A stretch of 64,000 bases of DNA from Solanum dulcamara (lineage: Eukaryota > Streptophyta > Magnoliopsida > Solanales > Solanaceae): NCBI RefSeq assembly GCF_947179165.1, contig NC_077239.1:2294001-2358000 (forward strand), in the 5' to 3' direction. Numbering within the stretch: the first letter of the stretch is position 1; each line of letters starts with the position of its first letter. A program made the translations under genes and the position numbers. Below are positions 49,806 through 60,900 of this stretch, piece by piece. The notes beneath the pieces were generated by a model that did not search any database, was not told the DNA's origin, and saw only the letters and a program-made list of their open reading frames with translations.

Positions 49806-51889
49806 TATATATCATAATGCATATACATGCACGCAAAACTCTATAACATATCAAACATCTCTTAGATATCATCATAAACCATGTTCAAAAACCCCTAGGT
49901 ATAGGAGCTTACATATCCCAACACTATTCAACCTATAGGAGGCTCAAGGGTCGTAGTTCAACTACTTCAAGGCCCTTATCATTCAAAAATGGATACAAGT
50001 CATGAGTTACATCTAGAATCTATAAATGGGGCTATATCCAAATCCATGTCCTATAGAACCTTTAGTCTATTCTTTCTCGAAGAAGGAAAAGACAAGCTTT
50101 ACATGCACCACTTCCTATCACATGGAAGACTTAAAAAGTAATGACTCAACTTGTTACAGGAGTTCTAATCAGTAGGAAGTGAACAAGAGTCTTAACTCAC
50201 CCTCAGAGTTTTAAGAGTGGAATAACTTCAAACTTCATATACATAATACTTACATCTAAGTCATGCCAAAGGAGAGGAAGAATAACTTTACATACACTAC
50301 TTCTCTGTATATAGCATACTTGAGGAATGGAAGCTTAACTACTTTAAGAGTCTTAACATTCAACTGTGAACACGAATTATGAATCATGAACCATGTTCAG
50401 AGCTCATGAATAGAGTTACCCCAAGCTTCATAAACATATCACTTTTCACTTAAATCTAACACATGCCCAAAAGAAAGAGCAGATAGGCTTTACATATTTA
50501 TACCACAACATGCCAAAAGAAGGAATAGCTTTACATACCTCTTATGAGTTACTCTTTATCCCATTCGCGTCGTCGTCCTTTGAACCTATTCAACATGAAA
50601 GTAATAAGAATATCAACCACCCTTAACTTTCCAGCATCTTAGGTTGCACCTTAGTATTCATGGAACCTATTTCCTTGTTCGCCTCCTTAACTAGTTCTTT
50701 AATTAGTTAAGGCGTTAACGAAAATTGGGCAGCACCTCCCCTATAAAGTGCCCTATCCGAATTTCCAATTACATACCTAATCACTACATCCAACCAACAA
50801 CAACACCCTTCAGCATATACATATAAAATATGGCGACATAACGCAACACAAGCTTCAAACAACTTGCTGAAAATTACAACAACAAAATAGGGTTTCTAGT
50901 CTTTATTTCGCAAAGCCTTTATTTATACAAAACGAGGGGTCGTGTGGCTATTAAAAGCAGCACCCACACCCCTTTTAGAACCCATTTAGGCCCTGCAACA
51001 AACACCCATACACCTGCAGCAGTACACCACAAGCACAATATTTTACTTCGACGACAATTCAATTATAGCGATTCCAATTTAGTTTATTTCGAATGTCAAG
51101 CATCTCTATGATGTTTTCACATTTCCAGATACTTAAACCACATATAATGCACTTCTTAACAATACCATAAACTCCAAATTAAAAGGAGGAACCTTACCTT
51201 ACCCTAAACTCGTCAAAACTCTCCAAAATTATCAAAACGCGAATTCTAGACAGCCTACTGTCTTGTATTGTCGGTTAGTTTTAAAGGGGTAATTGAGGGA
51301 AACAGGATTTGTGTCCGCAATGAAATTTATATACATGTGTCTTAGGGTCGCATAAAATTTTGAATTAACCCTACAACAATTTTGTACAAAATGATATGCC
51401 CAAAATACCAACTGCAATCCTTGTAGAATTTCTAAAACGAAATTTGGGCAGCAGCTCTCCCATGCTTCACTACCCTTTTTTGAGAAGAGAAAAGCAAAAT
51501 TGGGTTTTAGAGTCTACATGAAAGTTATATACCTGTGAAATATATTTCCAAAACATCTTGAAACACTTGAAACTAAGACTTACACAAGGAGTTATACTTG
51601 TATTACTAACAACAGTTTAATTCAAAAATGGGTCTGTTCCCTAGTGTTTTCTCTTTAAGCTTCTCTTTGTTTTCCAAGTGTAGAACTGAAAGTATGGTTC
51701 CGTAGGCATCGTAATATACATATATACACCTCCACGTAGTTGAGGAATACCGTAGATAATTAATTGACGAAATTGTTTTTGGAGACTTACCTCCTTCTAG
51801 GTGCTGCCATAGCTCCTCTCTTCTCCCTCTTAACTTTTCTCTCAACTTTTAAGTGTAGCAAAGGATGAACAATGAAGTTCCTAGTCATC

Positions 51890-51960
51890 CATACATATAT
51901 ATATATGCCTTTTTGGAGAGTGAACGTGGCATCCCCTAAGGGTGACACGTGTCACACCCT
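51890..51960 (-). promoter_or_regulatory. Candidate LTR promoter: G-box palindrome and TATA-like stretch
   Basis: A near-perfect palindrome, TAAGGGTGACACGTGTCA followed by CACCCTTA, at 51935-51960 encloses a CACGTG G-box. On the minus strand it lies about 30-50 bp upstream of an alternating ATATATATAT tract at 51893-51905. G-box plus TATA spacing of this kind is common in plant promoters, and the position near the LTR start fits a U3 region. Function is inferred from motifs only, and the AT tract may be simple repeat. Confidence 0.35.
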
Positions 51961-52026
51961 TAGGCAGCCACGTCACCTAATGCAACCAATCACATGCTGC
52001 CATGTGGCGATGTGGGACCCACCTCC

Positions 52027-52097
52027 AGTAGGTGTATCACCTACTTGGTCAAAGTAGGTGCATCACCTGCTTGCTTCCGAGTAGGTGCTACGCCTCC
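52027..52097. repeat. AGTAGGTG short repeats in the LTR U3 region
   Basis: Three AGTAGGTG copies within 70 bp are followed by CATCACCT or similar, so each of the first two forms a small inverted repeat (AGGTGTATCACCT, AGGTGCATCACCT). This lies just upstream, on the minus strand, of the candidate promoter. Confidence 0.7.
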
Positions 52098-54164
52098 TTC
52101 CGCCTCTCCCGTGGGTTCGTAATCTCGTCTTACTTTAGGAGCCTATGTAATCCTTGCTACGTAAGCTCAACATGTACTCTAGTGGCTTAGTTATGTAAGT
52201 CGTCCAAGTTGGTAGCTTATGTACGTAAGTCGAGTCCTACGACTTGTTATTTTGGCCTCCAATTCATTTCAAATCCTTATAGACCTATTTCCAACCTTCA
52301 CTCTTAAGGGGCATCACGTCCTCCCTTCCTTAGAGTTATTTAATCATGTTATAGATAATCTGGGTCATGGGACAACTTTCAAGAACCTTAAGAAGACATT
52401 CTGAAGCATAAAGGTATGGGGTATAACATAAATTTTCTTGGATTCTTCTATAGACGCATTTGTAATGACCTATGGAACGACTCCAGTAGCCCAGGAAACG
52501 CATTATAGGGGTTTAAGAGCATTTTATTGGCGACACAACAGAAATTAGGCGATTTTGCTAGTTTATCATGTGTGTTAGCCCACAGATTTTTAGGTGCCAG
52601 GGGTTTGGGTTAACATTTCTTAGATTCTTCCATAGTAGTATCCGTAAGGACCTGTAGAATGACTCCAGTAGCCACAACAACGCTTTAGAAGGGTTTAGGA
52701 GCATTTTATTGGCCACGCAACAGGAATTAGGCGATTTATCTAGTTTTTGATGTGTGTTAGCCCACGGATATTTAGGTGCCGGGAGTTCGGGTCAAATTTT
52801 CTTGGATTCTTCCATAATAATATTTGTAACGACCTGGGGAATGACTCCAGTAGCCCCGATAATGCTTTAGAGGGATTTAAGAGCATTTTATTAGCGATGC
52901 AAAAGGAATTAGACGATTTTACCAGTTTTTTATGTTTGTTAGCCCACAGAATTTTAGATGCTGGGGGTCCGAGTCAAACTTTTTGGATTCTTCCATAGTA
53001 GCATTCGTATGGACCTATAGAATGACTCCAGTAGCTCCGACGATGCTTTAGAGAGATTTAAGAGTAATTTATTAGCGACGCAACAAAAATTAGGCGATTT
53101 TTTTAGTTTATAGTATGAGTTAGCCCATGGATTTTTTAGGTGTTGGGTGTCCGGGTCGAACTTTCTTGGATTCTTCCACAGTAGTATTCGTAAGGACCTG
53201 GGGAATGACTTTAGTAGCCCTGGCGATGCTTTAGCGGGGTTTAAGAGCATTTTATTGGCGACGCAATAGGAATTGGGCGGTTTTGCTACTTTTTCGTGTG
53301 TGTTAGCCTATGAATATTTTAGGTGCCGGGGGTACGGATTGAACTTTTTTGAATTCTTCCATAGTAGCATCATAATGACCTGGAGAATGACTGTAGTAGC
53401 CTCGGTGATACTTAAGAGGGTTTAAGAGCATTTTATTGGCGACGCAACAAGTATTAGGCAATATTGCCAGTTTTTCGTGTGTGTTAGCCCACGAATTTTT
53501 AGGTGCCGGGGATCGGGTCAAATATTCTTAGATTCTTTAATAGTAGCATCCGTAAGGACCTAGAGAACGACTCCAATAACCCTGGCGGCACTTTAGAGGG
53601 GTTTAGGAATATTTTATTTGCGACGCAACAGGAATTAAGCAATTTTACCAATTTTTCCTGTGTGTTAACCTTCAAAATTTTTAGGTGTCAAGGATACGGG
53701 TCAAACTTTCTTGGATTCTTCCATAGTAGCATCTGTAATAACCTGAGTTATGACTCTGGTTACCTCGGTGGTACTTTAGAGGGTTTAGGAGCATTTTATT
53801 GGCGACAGAATAGAAATTAGGCGATTTTGCTAGTTTTTTGTATGTGTAAGGCCATAGATTTTTTAGATGCCGGGTGTCTACATCAAAAATTATTAAATTC
53901 TTCCATTGAAGCATTCGTAATGACCTATGGAATGACTACAAGAGCCTAGGCAATATTTTAGAAGGGTTTAAGAGCATTTTATTGGCGACACAACAAAAAT
54001 TAAGCGATTTTGCCAGTTTATCATGTGTGTTAGCCCATGCATTTTTTAGGTGCCGGGTGTCTGAGTCAAAGTTTCTTAGATTCTTCCATAGTAGCATTCG
54101 TAATGACCTGGGGAAAGAATCTAGGTTCCCCGGCGGTGCTTTAGAGGGGTTTAGGATCATTTTA

Positions 54165-54560
54165 TAGGCGACGCAACAGAATTAGGCAATTTTGCCAGAT
54201 TTCCGTGGGTGTTAGCCATCGGATTTTTTAGGTGCCAAGGGTACGAGTCAAATTTTCTTAGATTCTTCCATTGTAGCATCCGTAACGACGTAGGTAATGA
54301 CTCTAGTTGCCCCGATGGTGCTTTAAAGGGGTTTAGGAAAATTTTCTTGGAGACGCAACAGGAATTAGGCAATTTTCCCCAGTTTTTTGTGTGTTAGCCA
54401 TTGGGTTTTTTAGGTTCCAAGGGTGCAGGTCAAACTTTCTTAGATTCTTCCTTTGTGGCATCCGTAACGACATAGGTAATGACTCTAGTTATCTCGATGG
54501 TGCTTTAGAGGAGTTTAGGAGAATTTTCTTGGAGACGCAAAATGAATTAGGTGATTTTGC
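54165..54560 (+). repeat. Paired B2 monomers with TTTTCTTGGAGACGC variant
   Basis: Two consecutive monomers share CGACGTAGGTAATGACTC or CGACATAGGTAATGACTC, ATTTTCTTGGAGACGCAA and a CCAAGGGT box, so they arose by a local duplication. Single related monomers recur near 57080 (TTTTCTTGGAGACGCTAC) and 58260. Confidence 0.75.
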
Positions 54561-55060
54561 CAATTTTTCGTGTGTGTTAGCACACAATTTTTTTAGGTAC
54601 CGGTTGTTTGGGTCGAAGTTTCTTGGATTCTTTCATAGAAGCGTTCGTAATGATCTATGAAATATATCCAATAGCCCGGGCAATGCTTTAGAGGGGTTTA
54701 AGACTATTTTATTGGCGACACCACATAAATTAGGAGATTTTGCCAATTTAGCGTGTGTGTTTGCCCATGAGTTTTTATGTGCCGGGGGTTTGGATTGAAT
54801 TTTCTTGGATTCTTCCATAGTAGCATTCATAAGGACCTGGAGAACAACTCCAGTAGCCCCGACAGCGCTTTAGAGGGGTTTAGGAGTATTTTATTAGCGA
54901 CGCAATAGGAATTACGCGATTTTGCCAGTTTTTCATGTATGTTAGGTCATGGATGTCCGGATCGAATTTTCTTAGATTCTTCTATAGTAACATTTGTAAT
55001 GACCTAGGAAATGACTCCAGTAGCTCCAACAACACTTTAGAGGGATTTAGGAGCATTTTA

Positions 55061-56460
55061 TTGGCAACGTACCAGGAATTAGGTGATTTTGCCACTTTTT
55101 TATGTTTGCTAGCCCATGATTTTTTTAGGTTCTAGGGTCCGTGTCGAACTTTCTTGGATTCTTCCATAGTAGAAATCATAATAACCTGGGGAATGACTCC
55201 AGTAACCCGGCAATGCTTTAAAGGGGTTTAGGAATATTCTATTGGACACGCAACTTGATTTAGGCGATTTTTCCCAGTTTTTCGTGTGTGTTAGCCACGG
55301 ATTTTTAGGTTCCGAGGGTTTGATTCTTCCATAGTAGCATCCGTAATGGCCTAGGTGATTTTGCCAGTTTTTCGTATGTGTTAGCGTACGAAATTTTAGG
55401 TGTCGGGGGTCCGGGTCAACATTTCTTTGATTATTCCATAGTTGCATCCTTAAGGACCTGGAGAAAGTCTCTAGTAGCCCCGACGGTGTTTAGAGGCGTT
55501 TAGGAGCCTTTTATTAGCAACGCAATAGGAATTAGGTGATTTTTTCCAGTTTTCCAATATGTTAGCCTACAGATTTTTAGGTGTAAGGGGTCCGGGTTGA
55601 ACTTTTTTGGATTCTTCTATAGTATCATCCATAAAAACCTTGGGAATGACTGTAGTAGTCCCGGTGATGCTTTAGAGGGGTTTAAGAGCATTTTATTGGC
55701 GATGCGAGAGGAATTATGCAATTTTGCTAGTATTTCGTGTGTGTTAGCCCATGGATTTTTAGGTGTCGGGGTCCGGGTCAAATTTTGTTGGATTTTTCAA
55801 TACTAGCGTCCGTAAGGACCTGAAGAACGAATCTAGTAGCCTTGACAGCGCTTTAGAGGGGTTGAGGAGCATTTTATTGGCGACTCAACAGGAATTAGGC
55901 AATTTTGCCAGTTTTTCGTGTGTGTTAGCCCATGGAATTTTAGGTGTTGGGGTCTAGGTTAAACTTTCTAGGATTCTTCTATAGTAGAATCCATAATGAC
56001 CTAGGAAATGAATCTAGTTGCCCCGACGGTGCTTTACAGGGGTTCAGGATTATTTTATAGGCGACGCAGCAGAATTAGGCAATTTTGCCAGTTTTTCATG
56101 TGTGTTAGCCCTAGTTTTTTTAGGTGCCAGGGGTATAGGTCAATTGTTTTTGGATTCTTCCATAGTAGTCTCCATAACGACGTGGCTAATGACTCTAGTT
56201 GCCCCGGTGGTGATTTAGAGAGGTTTAGGAGAATTTTATTGGGGACGCAACAGGAATTAGGCGAATTTGCCAGGTTTTAATAGTGTTAGCCCACGGATTT
56301 TTAGGTGCCGGATGTCCGGGTCGAACTTTTTTGAATTCTTCTATAGTAGTATTCGTAAGGACCTGGGGAATGACTCCAGTAGCCTCGACGATACTTTACA
56401 GGGGTTTAAGAGCATTTTATTAACGACACAACATAAATTAGGCAATTTTGCTAGTTTATC
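55061..56460 (+). repeat. B2 segmental duplication, copy 1 (pairs with 59408-60900)
   Basis: Ordered private variants are GGCAACGTACCAGGAATT (about 55063), GGAGAAAGTCTC (55460), GATGCGAGAGGAATTATGC (55701), GTTGAGGAGCATTTTATTGG (55861), GGCTAATGACTC (56184) and AGGTTTTAATAGTGTTAG (56272). The second copy has the same series. A truncated monomer near 55320-55350 accounts for a 90-bp shift in the offset at the left end. Confidence 0.85.
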
Positions 56461-59407
56461 GTGTGTGTTAGACCACAGATTTTTAGGTGCGGGAGGTCTG
56501 GGTCGAATTTTCTTGAATTCTTTCATAGTAGGATCCGTAAGGACCCAGAGAACGACTCTAGTATCCTCGACAATGTTTTAGAGGGGTTTAAGAGAATATT
56601 ATTGGCGATGCAACAGTAATTAGGTTATTTTTCCAGTTTTTCATTTGTGTTAGCGCACGGATTTTTAGGTGTCGGGTGGTCTGGGTCAAAATTTCTTGGA
56701 TTCTTCCATAGTAGCGTCCATAAGGACTAGGAGAACATCTCCAGTAGCCCCGACAGTTCTTTAGAGGGGTTTAGGGGCATTTTATTGGCGACGCAATAAG
56801 AATTAGGCGATTTTGCCAGTTTTGCATGTGTGTTAGCCCACAGATTTTTAGGTTCCAAGGGTCCGGGTTAAATTTTCTTGGATTCTTCCATAGTAGCATC
56901 TATAACGACCTGGGGAACGACTGTAGTAGCCCCGCCGATGCTTTATATGGGTTTAAGAGCATTTTATTGGCGACGCAATAGGATTAGGCAATAGTTTTTC
57001 GTGTTTGTTAGCCCATAGATTTTTAGGTGCTAGGGTACGGGTGAAAATTTCTTGGATTCTTCCATAGTACCATACGTAACGACGTAGGTAATGACTCTAG
57101 TTGCCCCGGTGGTGCTTTAGAGGTGTTTAGGAGAATTTTCTTGGAGACGCTACAGGAATTAGGCGATTTTTGAAATGTACCAGTAATTAGGCGATTTTGC
57201 CAATTTTTCTTCTATGTTAGCCACAAATTTTTAAGGTGCCAGGGGTCCAAGTCAAATTTTCTTGGATTTTTCGATAGTAGCATCCGTAACGACCTAGAGA
57301 ATGATTGCAGTTTCCCGGCAGCACTTTAGAGGGGTTTAGGAATATTTTATTGGATACGCAACAGGAATTAGGCGATTTTGCCAGTTTTTTAATGTGTGTG
57401 AGCCCATGGATTTTTAATTGTCGTGGTCCGGTCGAACTTTTTTGGATTCTTCTATAGTAGCATCCATAACTGCCTGGAGAATGACACTAGTATCACCGGC
57501 GATGCTTTAGAGGGGTTTAAGAGCCTATTATTGCCGACGCAACAGTAATTAGGTGATTTTGCCAGTTTTTTCTTTTTGTTAGCACACGGATTTTTAGGTG
57601 TCAGGGGGTTTAGGTCAAAGTTTCTTAGATTCTTCTATAGTGGCATCCGTAAGGACCTGGAAAACGTCTCCAGTAGCCCCGATAGTGCTTTAGAGGGATT
57701 TAGGAGCATTTTATTGGCGATGCAACATTAATTAGGTATCGGGTGTCCTGGTCCAACTTTCTTGAATTCTTCCATAGTAGACACCATAACGACCTAGGAA
57801 ACGATTGTAGTATCCCCGGCGATGCTTTAAATGGGTTTAAGGGCATTTTATTAGCGACGCAATAGGATTAGGTAATTTTTCCAGTTTTTCGTGTGTGATA
57901 GCCCATGAATTTTTAGGTGTCTGGGTCTAGGTCAAATTTTCTTGGATTCCTTAACAATAGCATCCGTAAGGACCTGGAGAATGACTCTAGTAACCCCGAC
58001 AAGACTTTAGATGGGTTTAGGTATATTTTATAGGCGATGCAACAAGAATTAGGCAATTTTGCAACTTTTTCATATGTGTTAGCTCACGAATTTTTAGGTG
58101 CCGAAGGTCTGGGTTGAATTTCCTTGGATTCTGCCATAGTAGCATCCGTAACGACCAGGGGAACAAATCTAGTCGCCCCGACGACGCTTTATATGGGTTT
58201 AAGATCATTTTATAGGCGACGCATCAGAATTAAGCAATTTTGCTAGTTTTTCGTAACGACGTAGGTAATGACTCTAGTTGCCCTAGTGGTGCTTTAGTGG
58301 GGTTTAAGAGAATTTTATTGGCGACGCAATAGAAATTAGGGGATTTTGCCAATTTTTAATGGTTTTAGCCCATGGATTTTTAAGTGACGGGTGTTCGGGT
58401 CAAACTTTGTTGGATTCTTCCATTGTAGTATTCGTAAGGACCTAGGAATGACTCTAGTAGCCCTGGCGATGCTTTAGAGGGGTTTAAGATTATTTTGTTG
58501 GCGACAATACAGATATTAGGCGATTTTGCTAGTTTATCGTGTGTGTTAGCCCATGGATTTTTAGGTACCGGGTGTCCAAGTCGAAATTTTTTGGATTCTT
58601 CCATAGTAGCATCCCTATGTACCTGGATAACGTCTCCAGTAGCCCTGATAGTGTTGTAGAGGGGTTTAGGAGCATTTTATTGGCGACGCAATAATAATTA
58701 AGCAATTTTGCCTATTTTTTGTGTGTGTTATCCAACAGATTTTTAGGTGCCGGGTGTCCGGGTTGAAATTTCTTAAATTCTTCCATAGTAGCATCTATAA
58801 TGACCTGAGGAATAACTGTAGTAGCCCCGGCGATGCTCTAGAGGGGTTTAAGAACATTTTATTGGCGACGCAACAGGAATTAGGTGATTTTACATGTTTT
58901 TCATGTGTGTTAGCACACAGATTTTTTAGGTATCGGGTGTTCGGGTTGAAGTTTCTTAGATTCTTTAATAGTAGAGTTCATATTAACCTAGGGAACAACT
59001 CAGTAGCCCTGATAGCGCTTTAAAGGGATTTAGGAGCATTTTATTGGCGACACAACAGGAATTAGGCAATTTTGCAAATTTTTCATTTATGTTAGCCCAC
59101 TTACTTTTAGGTTTCGGGGGTCCGGGTCAAACTTTTTGGAATCTTCCATAGTAGCATTCGTAAAGACCTGGTTAATGACTCTAATATCCCTGACGATGCT
59201 TTAGATGGGTTTAAGAGCATTTTATTAACCACCCAACAAAAATTAGGCGATTTTGCCAGTTTATCGTATGTGTTAGCTTACGGATTCTTTAGGTGCCGGA
59301 TGTATGGGTTAAATTTTTTTGGATTCTTCCATAGTAGTGTTTTTAATGACCTAGGGAACGACTCCATTAGCTCCAACGGCGCTTTAGAGGGGTTTAGGAG
59401 CATTTTA

Positions 59408-60900
59408 TTGGCAACGTACCAGGAATTAGGTGATTTTCCCACTTTTTCGTGTGTTCTAACCCACAAATTTTTTAGGTTCTGGGGGTCCGTGTCGAACTTT
59501 CTTAGATTCTTCTATAGTAGCATCCGTAACGACCTGGAGAATTACTCCAATAGCTCAGTAGTGCTTTAGAGGGGTTTAGGAATATTTTATTGGGCACGCA
59601 ATAGGAATTAGGCAATTTTCCCTAGTTTTTCGTGTGTGTTAGCCCACGAATTTTTAGGTGCTAGGGGTCTGGGTCAAAATTTATTAGATTCTCCATAGTA
59701 GCATCCGTAACGGCTTGGAGAACGACTCTAGTATCCCCGATGATGCTTTAGAGAGGTTTAAGAGCATTTTATTAGCGACAGAACAGGAATTAGGTGATTT
59801 TATTAGTTTTTCGTGTGTTAGCGTACGAATTTTTAGGTGCCGGGGGTCCAAGTTGAAATTTCTTATATTCTTCCATAGTTGCGTCCGTAATGACCTGGAG
59901 AAAGTCTCCAGTAGCCTCGACGGTACTTTAGAGGCATTTAGGAGCCTTTTATTGGCGACACAAGAGGAATTAAGTGATTTTTGCCAGTTTTCGCATGTGT
60001 TAGCCCATAGATTTTTAGATGCCAGGGGTCCGGGTTGAACTTTTTAGGATTCTTCAATAGTAGCATCTATAACAACCTATGGAACGACTATAGTAGCCCC
60101 GGCGATACTTTAGAGGGGTTTAGGAGCATTTTATTGGCGATGCTAGAGGAATTATGCGATTTTGCCAGTTTTTCATGTGTGTTTGCCCACAGATTTTTAG
60201 GTGTCGGGTTTTGGGTTGAATTTTCTCAAATTATTCAATACTAGCATCTGTAAGAACCGGGAGAACGAATACAGTAGCCCCGACAGTGCTTTAGAGGGGT
60301 TGAGGAGCATTTTATTAGCGACGCAATAGGAATTAGGCGATTTTCCCAGTTTTCGTGTGTGTTAGCCCACAGATTTTTAGGTGTCGGGGGTCCGGGTTAA
60401 AAAATTTAAAATTCTTCCATAGTAGCATTCGTAATGACCTAGGTAACGAATCTAGTTGCCCCGGCGGTGCTTTAGAGGGGTTTAGGATTATTTTATAGGC
60501 GACACAACAGAATTAGGCAATTTTGCCAGTTTTTTGTGTGTGTTAGCCCTGGTTTTTAGGTGTCAGGGGTTCGGGTCAAACTTTTTTGGATTCTTCCATA
60601 GTAGCATCCGTAACGATGTGGCTAATGACTCTAGTTGCCCCGGTGGTACTTTAGAGGGATTTAGGAGAATTTTATTGGTGACGCAATAGAAATTAGGCGA
60701 TTTTGCTAGGTTCTAATGGTGTTAGCCCACGGAGTTTTTAGGTGCCGGGTGTCGGGTCAAACTTTCTTTGATTCTTCCATAGTAGTATTTGTAAGGACCT
60801 AGGGAACGACTCCAGTAGCCTCGGCGATGCTTTATAGGGGGTTTAAGAGCATTTTATTGGCGACACAACAGAAATTAGGTAATTTTGCCAGTTTTTTGTG
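59408..60900 (+). repeat. B2 segmental duplication, copy 2
   Basis: Matching variants lie at GGAGAAAGTCTC 59897, GATGCTAGAGGAATTATGC 60139, GTTGAGGAGCATTTTATT 60299, GGCTAATGACTC 60620 and AGGTTCTAATGGTGTTAG 60708. Offsets from copy 1 are 4437, 4438, 4438, 4436 and 4436 bp, about 24.5 monomers. At the leftmost marker (59408) the offset is 4347 bp, because copy 1 contains a truncated monomer. Confidence 0.85.

Larger units (their letters stand above)
48641..52428 (-). mobile_element. Full-length solo LTR, 3.8 kb
   Basis: The element runs from TGTAATACCCGTAGG to GGTATGGGGTATAACA, with canonical TG...CA termini and matching ends (TGTAATACCC and, reversed, TGTTATACCCC). At 3,788 bp it is long for an LTR. 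No gag-pol frame or second LTR exists, so it is a solo LTR. The minus orientation follows from a promoter-like block near the right end (51890-51960) and from the plus-strand copy at 43389. There is no target duplication: GTGTG flanks the left and TAAAT the right. About 40 bp of the satellite monomer are missing at the site. It contains a 40-bp minisatellite and a small AGTAGGTG repeat cluster. Confidence 0.82.

Noticed and set aside
43389..52428. One retroelement with LTRs at 43.4-45.1 and 48.6-52.4 kb
   Set aside because: The two copies are inverted relative to each other and the sequence between them is satellite B2, not gag-pol.
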